Shown: positions 1 through 9,515, counted from the first letter of the stretch. The stretch: DNA of 64,000 bases from an uncultured Candidatus Melainabacteria bacterium (GCA_934754425.1 CAKVIN010000001.1:100950-164949); one strand, 5' to 3'. A program made the numbers and translations. Notes: a model not told the origin generated them from the letters alone.

Positions 1-1608
1 GTCAGCGTGAACATCAGGCCCTGTAATTTCTATATACTTGTCCGGAGCTACTAAGTTAACTTCTTTAGCGTTAGCACCAGTTACCTTCAAATCACCTTTT
101 GATGAGATATAAGCTGTTGATGGAGTATCAATTTGAGAAATTGTTCCACCATTTACATTAATATACCCTGGAGTTCCAACTGTATCAGGAATAGGAATAT
201 AATTTTCCATAATATTTACAATTTTTTGATCAACTGTCATCGCATCAGTAGTTGTTAAACCACCAAGATAACCGTTTGAAGAAAATTTGTATTCTTTTGC
301 GGTTAATGTTGCTTTGCCATCAGTTAAAACATTCAAATTATCAGACTTCATAGTAATTTTATTTGCAGATGTATCAACCGTTGTCATTACGTGCCCATTA
401 GTAGAATGAACTGATAAATCACCGCCAACAGTCAATTTGCCATCAGCAAGTTTTTGCGCATCATAATCATATCCACCGATATGAACATTGTGTTTAGCTT
501 CAACGGTTAAATCTCCGTCAACTTTAGTATCACCAATTACGTGAACAAAATGTTTTACTGTCTGGTAACAATTATTGTCATAATTTTGAGAAACATCTTT
601 TGTTGTCAATTTAGCATTTTTTGTAACATGAACGTCGCCAACATCAAGAAAACCGCCACCATTTATCATTTCTAAATTACCATTCACTTCAGCGTTTCTT
701 AAAAATGCTCTTGCACCGTTGTTTACAACTTTTACATCACCATTCATATTAAGTTTGTTTCCATTATTTGTTTTGTTAATAGAAACATTTCCGCTTGTAA
801 TGATATTAGTATTACCATTTATTGTGCCGCCATTTTGAATTTCTAAAGCTCCAACATCATTAGTAATGTATAAGTCGCCATTAACATTCATAGCAGATAA
901 TTTTGCAACAGTTTGAGCCTTTGCAGGAGCTGTTTGACCAAGTGCTAAATAATCTTGTCCATTTGCAGTAACAAGTTTCACAGCTTTTGCATTAATCGTT
1001 GAATTTGCAGCATTTATACCAGCAGCAACAATACTATAATCGCCACCAACATTAAATGTTGAATTATTTTTAATCTGAATAGGAATTAATTTCCCATCGC
1101 TATTAAACAACTTTATATAGTTTGCATTATTAATATCAAAATTACTTAAATCACTTACGCTAAGTCCGGATAAATCTTTTGTAGTAATCATTGCATCGCC
1201 GGCAGTAGTGAATTGTGCACCATCAAACAATACACCATTTGGGTTTGAAATAATCAATTGACCAATACCTTGATTTGCATTTATTTGACCATAAATATTA
1301 GACATACCTTGATTTACAGTATTCAAAATTGTTAATCCACTGGCACCATCTGTAGCATTAAAGTTTAAAGATTCACCTTTATTTACGTTTAATGTATTCC
1401 AGTTAACATGGGCATTACCATTAAAATTTAAATCTACATTACCGGTTCCGGCTCCTGAAATTCCAGTATAACCACCAGTGATATTATTAATTGTCGCTCC
1501 GCCATTACCTGCACCTAATCCGGTATCAATCACTGCATAAGAAACTTGCATAGACGCAAATAATGTACTTAATACCAATGCTGATAATTTTCTCTTAAAG
1601 TTTTTCAT
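1..1608 (-). CDS. Two-partner-secretion adhesin (filamentous haemagglutinin-like), C-terminus outside window
   Basis: Partial gene: the frame is open from an ATG at 1608 to the window edge (536 codons) with no stop. The first ~26 residues are a Sec signal peptide (basic KRK, hydrophobic core, cut near SYA-V). Residues ~27-170 look like a TPS/haemagglutination domain: asparagine- and glycine-rich beta-helix sequence with the NPNG motif at ~122-125 followed by VLFDGAQF. The rest is repetitive beta-helix sequence rich in N, G, T and V. In this family the TPS domain is recognised by an outer-membrane TpsB/FhaC transporter and the protein acts at the cell surface, which implies a diderm cell. No TpsB gene is in the window. 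The downstream part, its length and its binding function are unknown. Confidence 0.85.
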   Translation of the reverse strand, partial: MKNFKRKLSALVLSTLFASMQVSYAVIDTGLGAGNGGATINNITGGYTGISGAGTGNVDLNFNGNAHVNWNTLNVNKGESLNFNATDGASGLTILNTVNQGMSNIYGQINANQGIGQLIISNPNGVLFDGAQFTTAGDAMITTKDLSGLSVSDLSNFDINNANYIKLFNSDGKLIPIQIKNNSTFNVGGDYSIVAAGINAANSTINAKAVKLVTANGQDYLALGQTAPAKAQTVAKLSAMNVNGDLYITNDVGALEIQNGGTINGNTNIITSGNVSINKTNNGNKLNMNGDVKVVNNGARAFLRNAEVNGNLEMINGGGFLDVGDVHVTKNAKLTTKDVSQNYDNNCYQTVKHFVHVIGDTKVDGDLTVEAKHNVHIGGYDYDAQKLADGKLTVGGDLSVHSTNGHVMTTVDTSANKITMKSDNLNVLTDGKATLTAKEYKFSSNGYLGGLTTTDAMTVDQKIVNIMENYIPIPDTVGTPGYINVNGGTISQIDTPSTAYISSKGDLKVTGANAKEVNLVAPDKYIEITGPDVHAD

Positions 1609-1659
1609 ATCCAAATCCCTTTATATCGATTGTATTCCAATCATACTATTAAAAAAAAT

Positions 1660-1700
1660 CAAAAATAAAAATAATTGCTTTTTTTGAGCAATTATTTTTG
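1660..1700 (-). terminator. Intrinsic terminator after the 1806-2918 gene
   Basis: Inverted repeat AATAATTGCT / AGCAATTATT (1670-1679 and 1687-1696). On the minus strand it is followed by a T-rich run. It would separate the upstream unknown gene from the adhesin gene, so the adhesin probably has its own promoter in 1609-1660. Confidence 0.6.
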
Positions 1701-1805
1701 AAATCTTTACAATTATTAATATATTTTATTAGTGCCATAACAAGTCTTTTATAAACAAAATCTTTAATCTACTGTTTTACTACTATAGCCTTAATATTCA
1801 GAATT

Positions 1806-2918
1806 TTACTTACTTGATGAAGCTGCTTCATCCACTGTTTCTTTAGTTGCCATTAACAAATTTTGACTATTTATATTTTCCAATACGGAATCTACTGTTT
1901 TCCTCTGTTCTTTGATTAAATCTTTTACTAATTCAAATCTTACATCTGTAAATTCATCTTCTTGTTTCAATTCACTTATAAGTTTAGAATCACAATCTCT
2001 CCAAGGCAATTTTTTATCACAATATAAATACATACTAGGTCTATCTTCCAGTATACCTTGTGCTGTTTTTCTGCGAGTAAGTAGCGCAATGTCACACAAT
2101 TTTTTATTTACTATACCATCCTTTGAACTACATTCTTTTAAAACTTTTTTCACTACATTTCTATCTTGAAAAAAACGAGAAAAAACATCATAATAATGCA
2201 TTGCTGCCTTATCTAAAGATTCTACCCCATCTGTAGTTTTACGCACTGCAATACTTCTTTCGTCAGGATACTTACCCAAAAACTTAAACAAATCAACACT
2301 AGGTTTTGTTATAACTTTCATTGCACTTCTTTGAAGAAGTGATTTATTAATCAGTTTTTTAATTTCACTCACCGGCATTCCATTTTCCCATAAATGGGTT
2401 GCTTCATCGGAATATTCCTTGATAATCTCACTTTTTGGTTCCAACCTTGGTGTAAAAGATGCCGGTATAATATAGTCTTGAAAATCCGCATGTTTTAAAA
2501 CCACTTGGCTATCATAACTCAAATCTCTATCCGGAAAATAAATATTTGATATTTGAGGCTTATTCAAAACTCTTTGATAAATTGTTTGTGATAATGGCAA
2601 ATCATCTTTACTATAGCTTCCGTGCATTGAATACTTCACATCAGATGCTCTATGTAATTCGTGATTTCTAAAAAAATCTACTGAATCAGAAGTCATTTCA
2701 GAAGACATTTTTTCAAAAATATCTTCTACCGGTGTTGAATCAACAAAACTACCACCATCTTTTAGCGAATAAGAAACAATATCACCATCTATACTTGTTT
2801 CCGGTTTAAGTTTTTTTACTGCTAAATCAGAAAATTTATATGGACGACACTCCACTAATCTTTTTTTACCTTCTACACTCTTAACAATATCTGCGATTGA
2901 GTTGGAATATAACTTCAT
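1806..2918 (-). CDS. Unknown protein, 370 aa
   Basis: I do not recognise a family. The protein is soluble-looking and lysine/aspartate/serine-rich, with no signal peptide and no membrane segment. The ATG at 2918 follows an AGGGAT that may serve as a weak ribosome binding site. The N-terminus begins MKLYSNSIADIV and the C-terminus ends in a serine/alanine-rich tail (EAASSSK). The central part is helical-looking with several Lys-Lys pairs. It is flanked by the adhesin downstream and the beta-lactamase-fold gene upstream on the same strand, each separated by a terminator-like hairpin, so it is probably monocistronic. It is probably a lineage-restricted protein; no function can be given. Confidence 0.6.
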   Translation of the reverse strand: MKLYSNSIADIVKSVEGKKRLVECRPYKFSDLAVKKLKPETSIDGDIVSYSLKDGGSFVDSTPVEDIFEKMSSEMTSDSVDFFRNHELHRASDVKYSMHGSYSKDDLPLSQTIYQRVLNKPQISNIYFPDRDLSYDSQVVLKHADFQDYIIPASFTPRLEPKSEIIKEYSDEATHLWENGMPVSEIKKLINKSLLQRSAMKVITKPSVDLFKFLGKYPDERSIAVRKTTDGVESLDKAAMHYYDVFSRFFQDRNVVKKVLKECSSKDGIVNKKLCDIALLTRRKTAQGILEDRPSMYLYCDKKLPWRDCDSKLISELKQEDEFTDVRFELVKDLIKEQRKTVDSVLENINSQNLLMATKETVDEAASSSK

Positions 2919-2991
2919 TTTTAATCCCTTAACGACAATATGTACTGTAAATTAGATACTTACACTATAAAATAAAAAAATTTAAATGCAA

Positions 2992-3016
2992 TAAAAAACT
3001 GCCCTTACCGGACAGT
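2992..3016 (-). terminator. Intrinsic terminator after the beta-lactamase-fold gene
   Basis: On the minus strand ACTGTCC-GGTAA-GGGCAGT forms a stem with one internal mismatch, followed by six T residues. It lies 10 bases past the stop of the 3026-4210 gene. Confidence 0.7.
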
Positions 3017-3025
3017 CTCAAAATT

Positions 3026-4210
3026 TTAACCGACGATTGCCTTATATATGAGGCTTGATGCTTTTACAATAAAGTCTTTTCCTTGTGGTGCATTATGCGG
3101 ACGATTTGCTAAAATAACCACAATATATTTTTTTCCGTTTTGAGCGTAAACAATTCCTGCATCACCAAGCATTGTACCAATATCACCTGTTTTATGAATA
3201 AACAAAGCTCCATTACCTAAACCTGCTGCAATTAATCTGTTATTTTTTACATGGCTCATATAATCAATAATATATTCTCTTGAGTTTATATTTAAGAATC
3301 CGGGGTTATCAAGATTGTATAAAATTTTTGCCATATCTTTTGCAGTAGTTTTATTTGTACCTTGTAAATCTGGTAACCAAGTTCTAACATAAGTTTTAGA
3401 AATTCCCCAATCTCTTAAACCGATATTAATATCATCCATGCCGCCTAATTTTGACATAATCATATTTGTTGAAGTATTATCAGAATCCTGAATCATAGTT
3501 TTAGCTAATTGATCAAGCGTATATTTTCTACCAGTTTGAGCGTATTGCAAATTACCTGAACCCGGAGACTGATAATAATCAGTAAGAAGCATGTCATCAA
3601 AAATTGTCATTTGGTTTGCTTCAATTGATTTGAATAATCTTACGAGAACCGGAAGTTTAATAATACTTGCAGCTGAATATAAATTATCACCGTTAATATC
3701 AACATACTTTCCGTTTTCGTATTCCCAAACATAAATGGCAGGCTTGATTGTAGGATATTCTTTCATCAATGCTTGTAATTGATTTTTCAACCCAACCATC
3801 TCATTTGTATGATACATTGTTGTAATTTCACTATGAGTTTTTTCGATTGTAGGAGTAAGCAACAAACGATTTTTGAATAAATCATTGCTTAAATAATTTG
3901 TTGTAGGATTTGCAATAGAATAAATATCGACTGCAGATATTTTTTTAGGAGTTTTTTGCGCCAAATTAGATTGTTCTTTTGTGTTTACCGGCAATGAATA
4001 TGAGAAAAACACATTGTTAATCAATCTATTATACGCTGTAGGAAACACAAATATCATAAAAACAGCAAGAAAAGAAAAAACAACACAAATTCTAAAAAGT
4101 TCTTTTACTGGATTAACTTTTTTTCTTTTATGTTTAATTATCTTTGCACCTTGTTGGTGAACAACGTGTAAACGATTATTATTTCTCCTCTGTTGTTGAT
4201 AAGCGTACAC
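3026..4210 (-). CDS. Membrane-anchored class A beta-lactamase-fold serine hydrolase
   Basis: The N-terminal ~38 residues are basic and cytoplasmic (many Q, N, R, K), followed by one membrane segment (~39-58), so the catalytic domain is exported but anchored. The penicillin-recognising fold shows its three motifs: S-I-I-K at 182-185 (nucleophile Ser182), S-D-N at 243-245 and H-K-T-G at 339-342. The omega-loop region after W278 reads LPDLQG where class A enzymes have EPELN, so the general-base Glu166 and Asn170 appear to be replaced. This fits a slow beta-lactamase or a peptidoglycan-binding or -trimming relative better than a classical resistance enzyme. The start is GTG at 4210, preceded by GGAGG. 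Activity is inferred only from motifs. Confidence 0.8.
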   Translation of the reverse strand: MYAYQQQRRNNNRLHVVHQQGAKIIKHKRKKVNPVKELFRICVVFSFLAVFMIFVFPTAYNRLINNVFFSYSLPVNTKEQSNLAQKTPKKISAVDIYSIANPTTNYLSNDLFKNRLLLTPTIEKTHSEITTMYHTNEMVGLKNQLQALMKEYPTIKPAIYVWEYENGKYVDINGDNLYSAASIIKLPVLVRLFKSIEANQMTIFDDMLLTDYYQSPGSGNLQYAQTGRKYTLDQLAKTMIQDSDNTSTNMIMSKLGGMDDINIGLRDWGISKTYVRTWLPDLQGTNKTTAKDMAKILYNLDNPGFLNINSREYIIDYMSHVKNNRLIAAGLGNGALFIHKTGDIGTMLGDAGIVYAQNGKKYIVVILANRPHNAPQGKDFIVKASSLIYKAIVG

Positions 4211-4316
4211 GAATAATATCCTCCAAATCCCATTCTAATAATAACACTATATCAAAAATATAATCATCCTTCAAAAAGTGGAATTTTATTAAAAGTATAG
4301 CTTCTTTACATTTTGT

Positions 4317-4388
4317 TACAAAAAGGCAATTTTTGTGATGCAAAATTCTTTATATATGTAAGGTTAGTTTTTATAGGTTAGGTTAATT
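4317..4388 (+). promoter_or_regulatory. Conserved upstream block shared with the 21932 gene
   Basis: An AAAAAG-GCAATTTTT box, then CTTTATATA at 4348, then GTAAGGTTAG at 4358 and AGGTTAGGTTA directly before the ATG. The same boxes at the same spacing occur at 21857-21931. It looks like a promoter plus leader for a regulated gene set. There is no canonical Shine-Dalgarno; the repeated AGGTTAG heptamer takes its place. Confidence 0.5.
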
Positions 4389-5726
4389 ATGACACTTCCG
4401 ATTAATTCACTTGCAAATATGGAATATATGCTTTATGGTGGGACATCTGGTTTAAATTCAAATTGTCCCAGCTATATAAACGGTTATCAAGCCAGTAATC
4501 CTTATACTGGATATTATAATCCGCAGTATTTACAGAATTATGCTAATTATCAAAATAATATATCAAACCCGAATGGAATAGCTGAAGTTCAAAATTCATC
4601 TAATGCAGCGCAACAAACTCAAATAACAGGAACGACCGGACAGAACACTCAAACTCCTGTTACAAACGCTGATATCAATGCATTAACAAAGTTTTATAAA
4701 GATTCAAATTCAATGGTACAAAAATGGGGTGATATTGGAACAAGTGCATTATTTATTGCAGCAGCAGAAAATTCACAAGTTCTAAAACATCCGTTTAATT
4801 CAATAAGAGCAATAAAAGCAACAAATATGATTTTTGATAAATCAAATACTGCAATACAGGCTTTGTGGCAAAAAAATCCTGAATTGATGCAAAAGGCTTA
4901 TGGACAATTACACGCAGTAAACAGAATGGCACAGCCTAAGTTTTCTTTTGTTCAAAAATGGTTCCAAAAACCGATAACAGAAACAGCAAGAAAAGATTTA
5001 GAAAAAATTATGGCAGATGCTATAAAATCAGGTGATGAAAAAGCAATCCTAAGAGCAACCGAAACTCTTAAAGCTTCAAGAGGAATGGATGGTTATATCC
5101 CGACTGCTTGGAACAAAGTTAAGAATTTCTTTGGTGGAAATGCGAAGAATTTAACCCCACAAGAAAGAATTCTTAAAAAAGCAGCAGATATTGATAAAGC
5201 AGTCAATGCTCCTGCAGCATTAAAACCTGGAGTTGGCGGATTATTAAAACAAGGTTTAAAAGAAGGTAAAACATTTGCAATCTTTGGAATGGTAATGGAT
5301 TTACCTAAGATATTCTCAGCATACAAAAATGGAGGAATTGATTCCGCATTAACTCAAATTACTCAAACCGGAATTCGTTCTGTTGCAGATGGTATCGGAT
5401 GGACATTAGGTCGTGCAGCAGGCGGTGCAATTGGTACAAAAGTCGGAGCTACAATCGGCACAGCAGTTTGTCCTGGACTAGGTACCGCAGTCGGCGCAGT
5501 ATTAGGTTTCTTAGGCGGTGCAGCAGGTTCAATTTTGGCAAGTAAAATAACGCACGCTCTTATCCCAACTGATGAAGGAACAAAACTTGAAGCTCAAAAT
5601 TTGACAAAAACAAAAGAAGGTCGAGAAAATTTACTATCTTTGGTTGCTCAAAAATACGAAGCCGGTGAAACAATTCCACAAAATGTCTTAATAGCAGCAA
5701 ATAATGTTCAAAATGCTATGGCATAA
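4389..5726 (+). CDS. Unknown protein with glycine/alanine-rich hydrophobic region, 445 aa
   Basis: I do not recognise a family. The N-terminal ~90 residues are rich in Asn, Tyr, Gln and Ser (low complexity). Residues ~95-240 are helical and charged. Residues ~290-310 and ~340-390 are hydrophobic, and the second contains repeated G-x-x-x-G/A patterns (GAAIGTKVGATIG-type) like glycine-zipper membrane-inserting segments. There is no cleavable signal peptide. A glycine-zipper in a protein without a Sec signal recalls pore-forming or translocated proteins, but this is only a resemblance. It is preceded by the unusual leader at 4317-4388 that is shared with the GNAT-like gene at 21932. The 51-bp gap to mnmG carries a separate promoter. 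Confidence 0.6.
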   Translation: MTLPINSLANMEYMLYGGTSGLNSNCPSYINGYQASNPYTGYYNPQYLQNYANYQNNISNPNGIAEVQNSSNAAQQTQITGTTGQNTQTPVTNADINALTKFYKDSNSMVQKWGDIGTSALFIAAAENSQVLKHPFNSIRAIKATNMIFDKSNTAIQALWQKNPELMQKAYGQLHAVNRMAQPKFSFVQKWFQKPITETARKDLEKIMADAIKSGDEKAILRATETLKASRGMDGYIPTAWNKVKNFFGGNAKNLTPQERILKKAADIDKAVNAPAALKPGVGGLLKQGLKEGKTFAIFGMVMDLPKIFSAYKNGGIDSALTQITQTGIRSVADGIGWTLGRAAGGAIGTKVGATIGTAVCPGLGTAVGAVLGFLGGAAGSILASKITHALIPTDEGTKLEAQNLTKTKEGRENLLSLVAQKYEAGETIPQNVLIAANNVQNAMA

Positions 5727-5765
5727 AAATACATAATAAAATAATTTTCAAATTTCTTTTTGTTA

Positions 5766-5777
5766 TATAATTAAACT
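5766..5777 (+). promoter_or_regulatory. -10 box immediately before mnmG (leaderless start)
   Basis: A TATAAT box at 5766-5771 lies six bases before the mnmG ATG, so transcription would begin at or next to the start codon. No Shine-Dalgarno is visible. No convincing -35 hexamer is seen at 16-18 bases. Confidence 0.45.
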
Positions 5778-7652
5778 ATGACTAGCAGGGATTATTTAAA
5801 TAATAAATTTGATGTAATAGTAGTTGGCGCCGGACATGCCGGTTGCGAAGCGGCTTTGAGTGCAGCAAGATTAGGATGTAATGTTTTATTATGCACACTA
5901 AATGTCGATAATATTGCTCTTCAACCTTGTAATCCGGCAATTGGTGGCCCCGCAAAATCAACTCTTGTAAGAGAAATTGATGCTCTTGGTGGGGTTATGG
6001 GAGAAGTTGCTGATGCTACATATATTCAAATGAAAACTTTAAATTCTTCAAAAGGCCCTGCAGTCCGAGCACTAAGAGCTCAATCCGATAAAAAAGAATA
6101 TACTCAATACATGCGTAATATTCTGGAAAACACTGATAACATTTGGATTAAACAAACTTGTATTACTGATTTAATAGTGGTTGATAAAAAGATTGTCGGA
6201 GCTGTTGATGAGTACGGTATTGAATACTCTTGCCGTGCAATAATTTTAACTACCGGAACATCACTGGAAGGCAAGATGTATGTCGGGTTGCAAGCTTATT
6301 CCGGCGGACGATTAGGAGAACGTGCTGCAATCGGGCTTTCAGCATCATTAAGAGAACACGGAATTATTACCAAAAAACTTAAGACAGGAACTCCGGCTAG
6401 GGTTGATAAAAGAACAATTGATTATTCTAAAATGTCAGTTCAACCAGGGGATGAAAAATTAAGTTTTTATTCCTTTAAACCAAATCGTCCTGTAAGACAG
6501 CAATATCCTTGTTATCTGACTAGAACTAACGAAGAAACTCACGCAATAATTAGAGCAAACTTAGATAAATCACCTATGTATCAAGGATTGATTCAAGGTG
6601 TTGGCCCTAGATATTGTCCTTCTATAGAAGATAAGATAGTTAGATTTGCATCAAATCCATCGCATCATATTTTTATTGAACCGGAAGGTTTGAATACTTA
6701 TGAAGTTTATATCCAAGGATTTTCAACAAGTTTGCCGGCATGTGTTCAAGTCGAAATGTTGCGCTCTTTACCGGGGTTAGAAAATGCACATATTATTAAA
6801 CCGGCTTATGCAGTTGAGTACGATTATGTTCCTGCAGTACAAACAAAACACTCCTTGATGTCAAAAGATATTGATGGTTTGTTTTTTGCAGGACAAATAA
6901 ACGGTACAAGTGGTTATGAAGAAGCTGCAGCACAAGGACTTGTAGCCGGTATAAATTCTGTAAAATATTTGAATAATGAAGAAGCTGTAGAACTTTCAAG
7001 AGCATCATCTTATACCGGAACTCTTATAGATGATTTAGTAACAAAAGATATTCAAGAACCTTATAGAATGCTAACTTCTCGTTCTGAATACAGATTACTG
7101 TTAAGACAAGATAATGCTGACGTCAGATTAACAGAATTAGGACATAAAATCGGCTTGATTGATGATAGCCAATATCAAAGATTTTTACAAAAGCAAGAAA
7201 ATATTCAAAAAGAGATTGCCAGACTTAAAGAAACAAAACTTCCTGCGACAGATGAAGTTAATACAATTTTGGCAAAATATGGTGAACATATTGAGCGTGG
7301 TGTAAGATTAGCGGAACTTCTAAAACGTCCGAATATTACTTATGAAGTATTTAAAGAATGTGACGAAGAAACTCGCAATTTGAACTTAAGTGATGATATA
7401 GTGGAAGAAGCAGAAGTTTTAATCAAATATGACGGATATATTAAGCGTCAAGAACAGCAAGTTGAAACAAGTGAAAAACTAGAAAAATACAGAATACCTG
7501 CAAATATTGATTATTCTAAAATTAAGCAAATTTCAACTGAAACAAAAGAGAAATTGGAAAAAATTCGTCCTACAAACCTTGCTCAAGCATCCAGAATCGG
7601 TGGTGTAAAACCGGCTGATATTTCTGTTTTGATGGTTATGTTGGGAAAATAA
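5778..7652 (+). CDS. mnmG: tRNA uridine-5-carboxymethylaminomethyl modification enzyme MnmG (GidA)
   Basis: FAD-dependent enzyme that, with the GTPase MnmE, adds the (carboxymethyl)aminomethyl group to U34 of tRNAs reading split codon boxes. The sequence shows the N-terminal FAD-binding G-A-G-H-A-G-C-E motif at ~17-24, the PCNPAIGGP motif around 50-58, the family signature GRLGERAAIGL and the CPSIEDKIVRF block. A second nucleotide-binding region contains GLFFAGQINGTSGYEEAAAQGL, cited here as ligand-contact segments, and the helical C-terminal domain binds MnmE and tRNA. At 624 aa it has the usual family length. The start fits the -10 box at 5766. A terminator follows directly, so it is probably monocistronic. 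MnmE is not in the window. Confidence 0.97.
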   Translation: MTSRDYLNNKFDVIVVGAGHAGCEAALSAARLGCNVLLCTLNVDNIALQPCNPAIGGPAKSTLVREIDALGGVMGEVADATYIQMKTLNSSKGPAVRALRAQSDKKEYTQYMRNILENTDNIWIKQTCITDLIVVDKKIVGAVDEYGIEYSCRAIILTTGTSLEGKMYVGLQAYSGGRLGERAAIGLSASLREHGIITKKLKTGTPARVDKRTIDYSKMSVQPGDEKLSFYSFKPNRPVRQQYPCYLTRTNEETHAIIRANLDKSPMYQGLIQGVGPRYCPSIEDKIVRFASNPSHHIFIEPEGLNTYEVYIQGFSTSLPACVQVEMLRSLPGLENAHIIKPAYAVEYDYVPAVQTKHSLMSKDIDGLFFAGQINGTSGYEEAAAQGLVAGINSVKYLNNEEAVELSRASSYTGTLIDDLVTKDIQEPYRMLTSRSEYRLLLRQDNADVRLTELGHKIGLIDDSQYQRFLQKQENIQKEIARLKETKLPATDEVNTILAKYGEHIERGVRLAELLKRPNITYEVFKECDEETRNLNLSDDIVEEAEVLIKYDGYIKRQEQQVETSEKLEKYRIPANIDYSKIKQISTETKEKLEKIRPTNLAQASRIGGVKPADISVLMVMLGK

Positions 7653-7674
7653 TTTTTATAATATAAAAAACATA

Positions 7675-7709
7675 AAAAAGAATGCGCCAAACTGACGCAT
7701 TCTTTTTTT
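7675..7709. terminator. Bidirectional terminator between mnmG and pfp
   Basis: Perfect stem AAGAATGCG / CGCATTCTT with loop CCAAACTGA. It has an A-run before and a T-run after, so it can serve both converging genes. Confidence 0.85.
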
Positions 7710-7729
7710 CGAATTTTCAAAGCTAAATT

Positions 7730-9409
7730 TTAAACTTTAGCTAATTTAACTTCGCTTTCAAGTTGCAATGTTACTGTTGTAATATCGCAAACTGAAGAAG
7801 GTCCAAAGTATTGGATTGCTCCTGGGAACAAGTATCTGTCATTAAGAGCCCAATCTTCTCTGTTTTCTTCCAATTTTTTGAATACAGGTCCATCAAGTTC
7901 AACTAATGCTTTCTTGATAACCGGTTTCATTTCACCATGTCTTCTTTCCATATTCATCATCATAGTAAGAGGAACACCGCCCGCAATCCAGTCGTTAGCA
8001 GGTTCTGTAAGATTTCTTACTGATGACAAGTAACCTGTCAAACCAAAGTTAATCAAAGCGAATGCGTTGAAACCTAATGAGTAGCAGTAATCAGCATCAA
8101 AGTTAGAAGGGAACGCACAACGTCCTTCATAACCGAAGAAGTGTGATTGAGTAGAGAATTTACCTGAGAATTTACCTTCTTTTTTCAATCCTGCTAATTT
8201 TTCTTCAATCATAGAAATTAAAAGTTTTTCTGTTTCAATTTTTGATACTTGAACATTACCGTGAGGATCTCTATCCATCAATAATTGAGATTTGATTAAT
8301 GCAGGTAAAGATTTGAATACAGAAGCATTTTCGCTAGATAAAGTGTTTTCGATAATAGCGATTTTTTCTGCATCAGAACCTGATGTATATTTAGAATCTT
8401 TTTCCAATGTTGGCATAATGTCGTTCAAATTAGCAATCATTGTCTTTAATTCTGGAACGAATTCGATTAAGCCTTCTGGAATAACTGCAATACCAAAGTT
8501 TTTACCCATTTCAGAACGCTTAACAACGATATCTGTCATGTAATCAATGATTGAAGATAATGACATTTTCTTTTGTTCAACTTCTTCTGAAATCAAAGTA
8601 ATGTTTGGTTGAGTTTGAAGAGCTGCTTCCAAAGCTACGTGAGAAGCACTTCTACCCATGATTTTTACAAAGTGCCAATATTTTTTAGCAGAGTTAGCAT
8701 CTCTTTCAATGTTACCGATTAATTCACCATAAGTTTTTGTAGCTGTATCAAAACCGAATGAAATTTCAATTTGTTCATTTTTCAAATCGCCATCAATTGT
8801 TTTAGGACAACCGATTACTTGAATACCGGCATTGTTTGCTACAAACCATTCTGCTAATAAAGCTGCGTTTGTATTAGAATCATCACCACCGATAATTACA
8901 ACAGCAGAGATGTTAAGCTTTTTACAAACTTCTAAAGCAGATTGGAATTGTTCTTCTGTTTCCAATTTAGTTCTGCCGGAACCAATGATATCAAAACCAC
9001 CTGTGTTTCTGTAATCATTAATGAATTCATCGTTGAATTCAACATATTTTCCTTCAATAATACCGCTTGGACCACCTAAGAAGCCATAAAGATTGTTAGC
9101 AGAGTTTGCTTGTTTCAAAGCATCGTAAAGACCTGCGATAACATTGTGTCCTCCAGGAGCTTGACCGCCTGATAAGATAACACCAACATTTCTAACTTCG
9201 CTGTGGTTAGATTCAGTTGAAGTTTGGAATGTTACAGTTGATTTTCCGTAAGTATTTTTGAATAAAGCCTTGATTTCTTCTTGGTTAGCAACTGATTCTG
9301 TTGCAGAACCTTCTTGAGAAATAAGGTGATTGATACCATTAGCCAATGAAGCAGGAAGCTTAGGCTGGTATTTTAATCTTTCAATTTGTAATGGTGATAA
9401 ATTTGTCAT
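7730..9409 (-). CDS. pfp: Diphosphate--fructose-6-phosphate 1-phosphotransferase (long PFP type)
   Basis: Catalyses phosphorylation of fructose 6-phosphate with pyrophosphate, a reversible glycolytic step that saves ATP. The 559-aa length and motifs match the long PFP clade rather than the ~320-aa ATP enzymes. It shows SGGQAPGGHN near residue 80, G-G-D-D-S (~175) where the second Asp is associated with PPi rather than ATP use, P-K-T-I-D-G-D (~203) as the catalytic TIDGD variant, and M-G-R-S-A-S-H (~250). The start ATG follows AAAGGA. A promoter is visible upstream at 9438-9465 and a bidirectional terminator follows the stop. It is a stand-alone gene, consistent with a fermentative sugar metabolism. 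Confidence 0.93.
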   Translation of the reverse strand: MTNLSPLQIERLKYQPKLPASLANGINHLISQEGSATESVANQEEIKALFKNTYGKSTVTFQTSTESNHSEVRNVGVILSGGQAPGGHNVIAGLYDALKQANSANNLYGFLGGPSGIIEGKYVEFNDEFINDYRNTGGFDIIGSGRTKLETEEQFQSALEVCKKLNISAVVIIGGDDSNTNAALLAEWFVANNAGIQVIGCPKTIDGDLKNEQIEISFGFDTATKTYGELIGNIERDANSAKKYWHFVKIMGRSASHVALEAALQTQPNITLISEEVEQKKMSLSSIIDYMTDIVVKRSEMGKNFGIAVIPEGLIEFVPELKTMIANLNDIMPTLEKDSKYTSGSDAEKIAIIENTLSSENASVFKSLPALIKSQLLMDRDPHGNVQVSKIETEKLLISMIEEKLAGLKKEGKFSGKFSTQSHFFGYEGRCAFPSNFDADYCYSLGFNAFALINFGLTGYLSSVRNLTEPANDWIAGGVPLTMMMNMERRHGEMKPVIKKALVELDGPVFKKLEENREDWALNDRYLFPGAIQYFGPSSVCDITTVTLQLESEVKLAKV

Positions 9410-9437
9410 AAAAAGTTTCCTTTCTTCTTTTGCCTAA

Positions 9438-9465
9438 ATTATACTATAAATACAGCGCTTAGCAA
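9438..9465 (-). promoter_or_regulatory. Sigma-70-type promoter for pfp
   Basis: On the minus strand TTGCTA, 16 bases, TATAAT, ending about 30 bases before the start codon. AAAGGA follows at a suitable distance. Confidence 0.65.
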
Positions 9466-9515
9466 ATTATATTTTTTAAAAAATACACAAAGAAGGAATG
9501 ATTTTGATAAAATAA

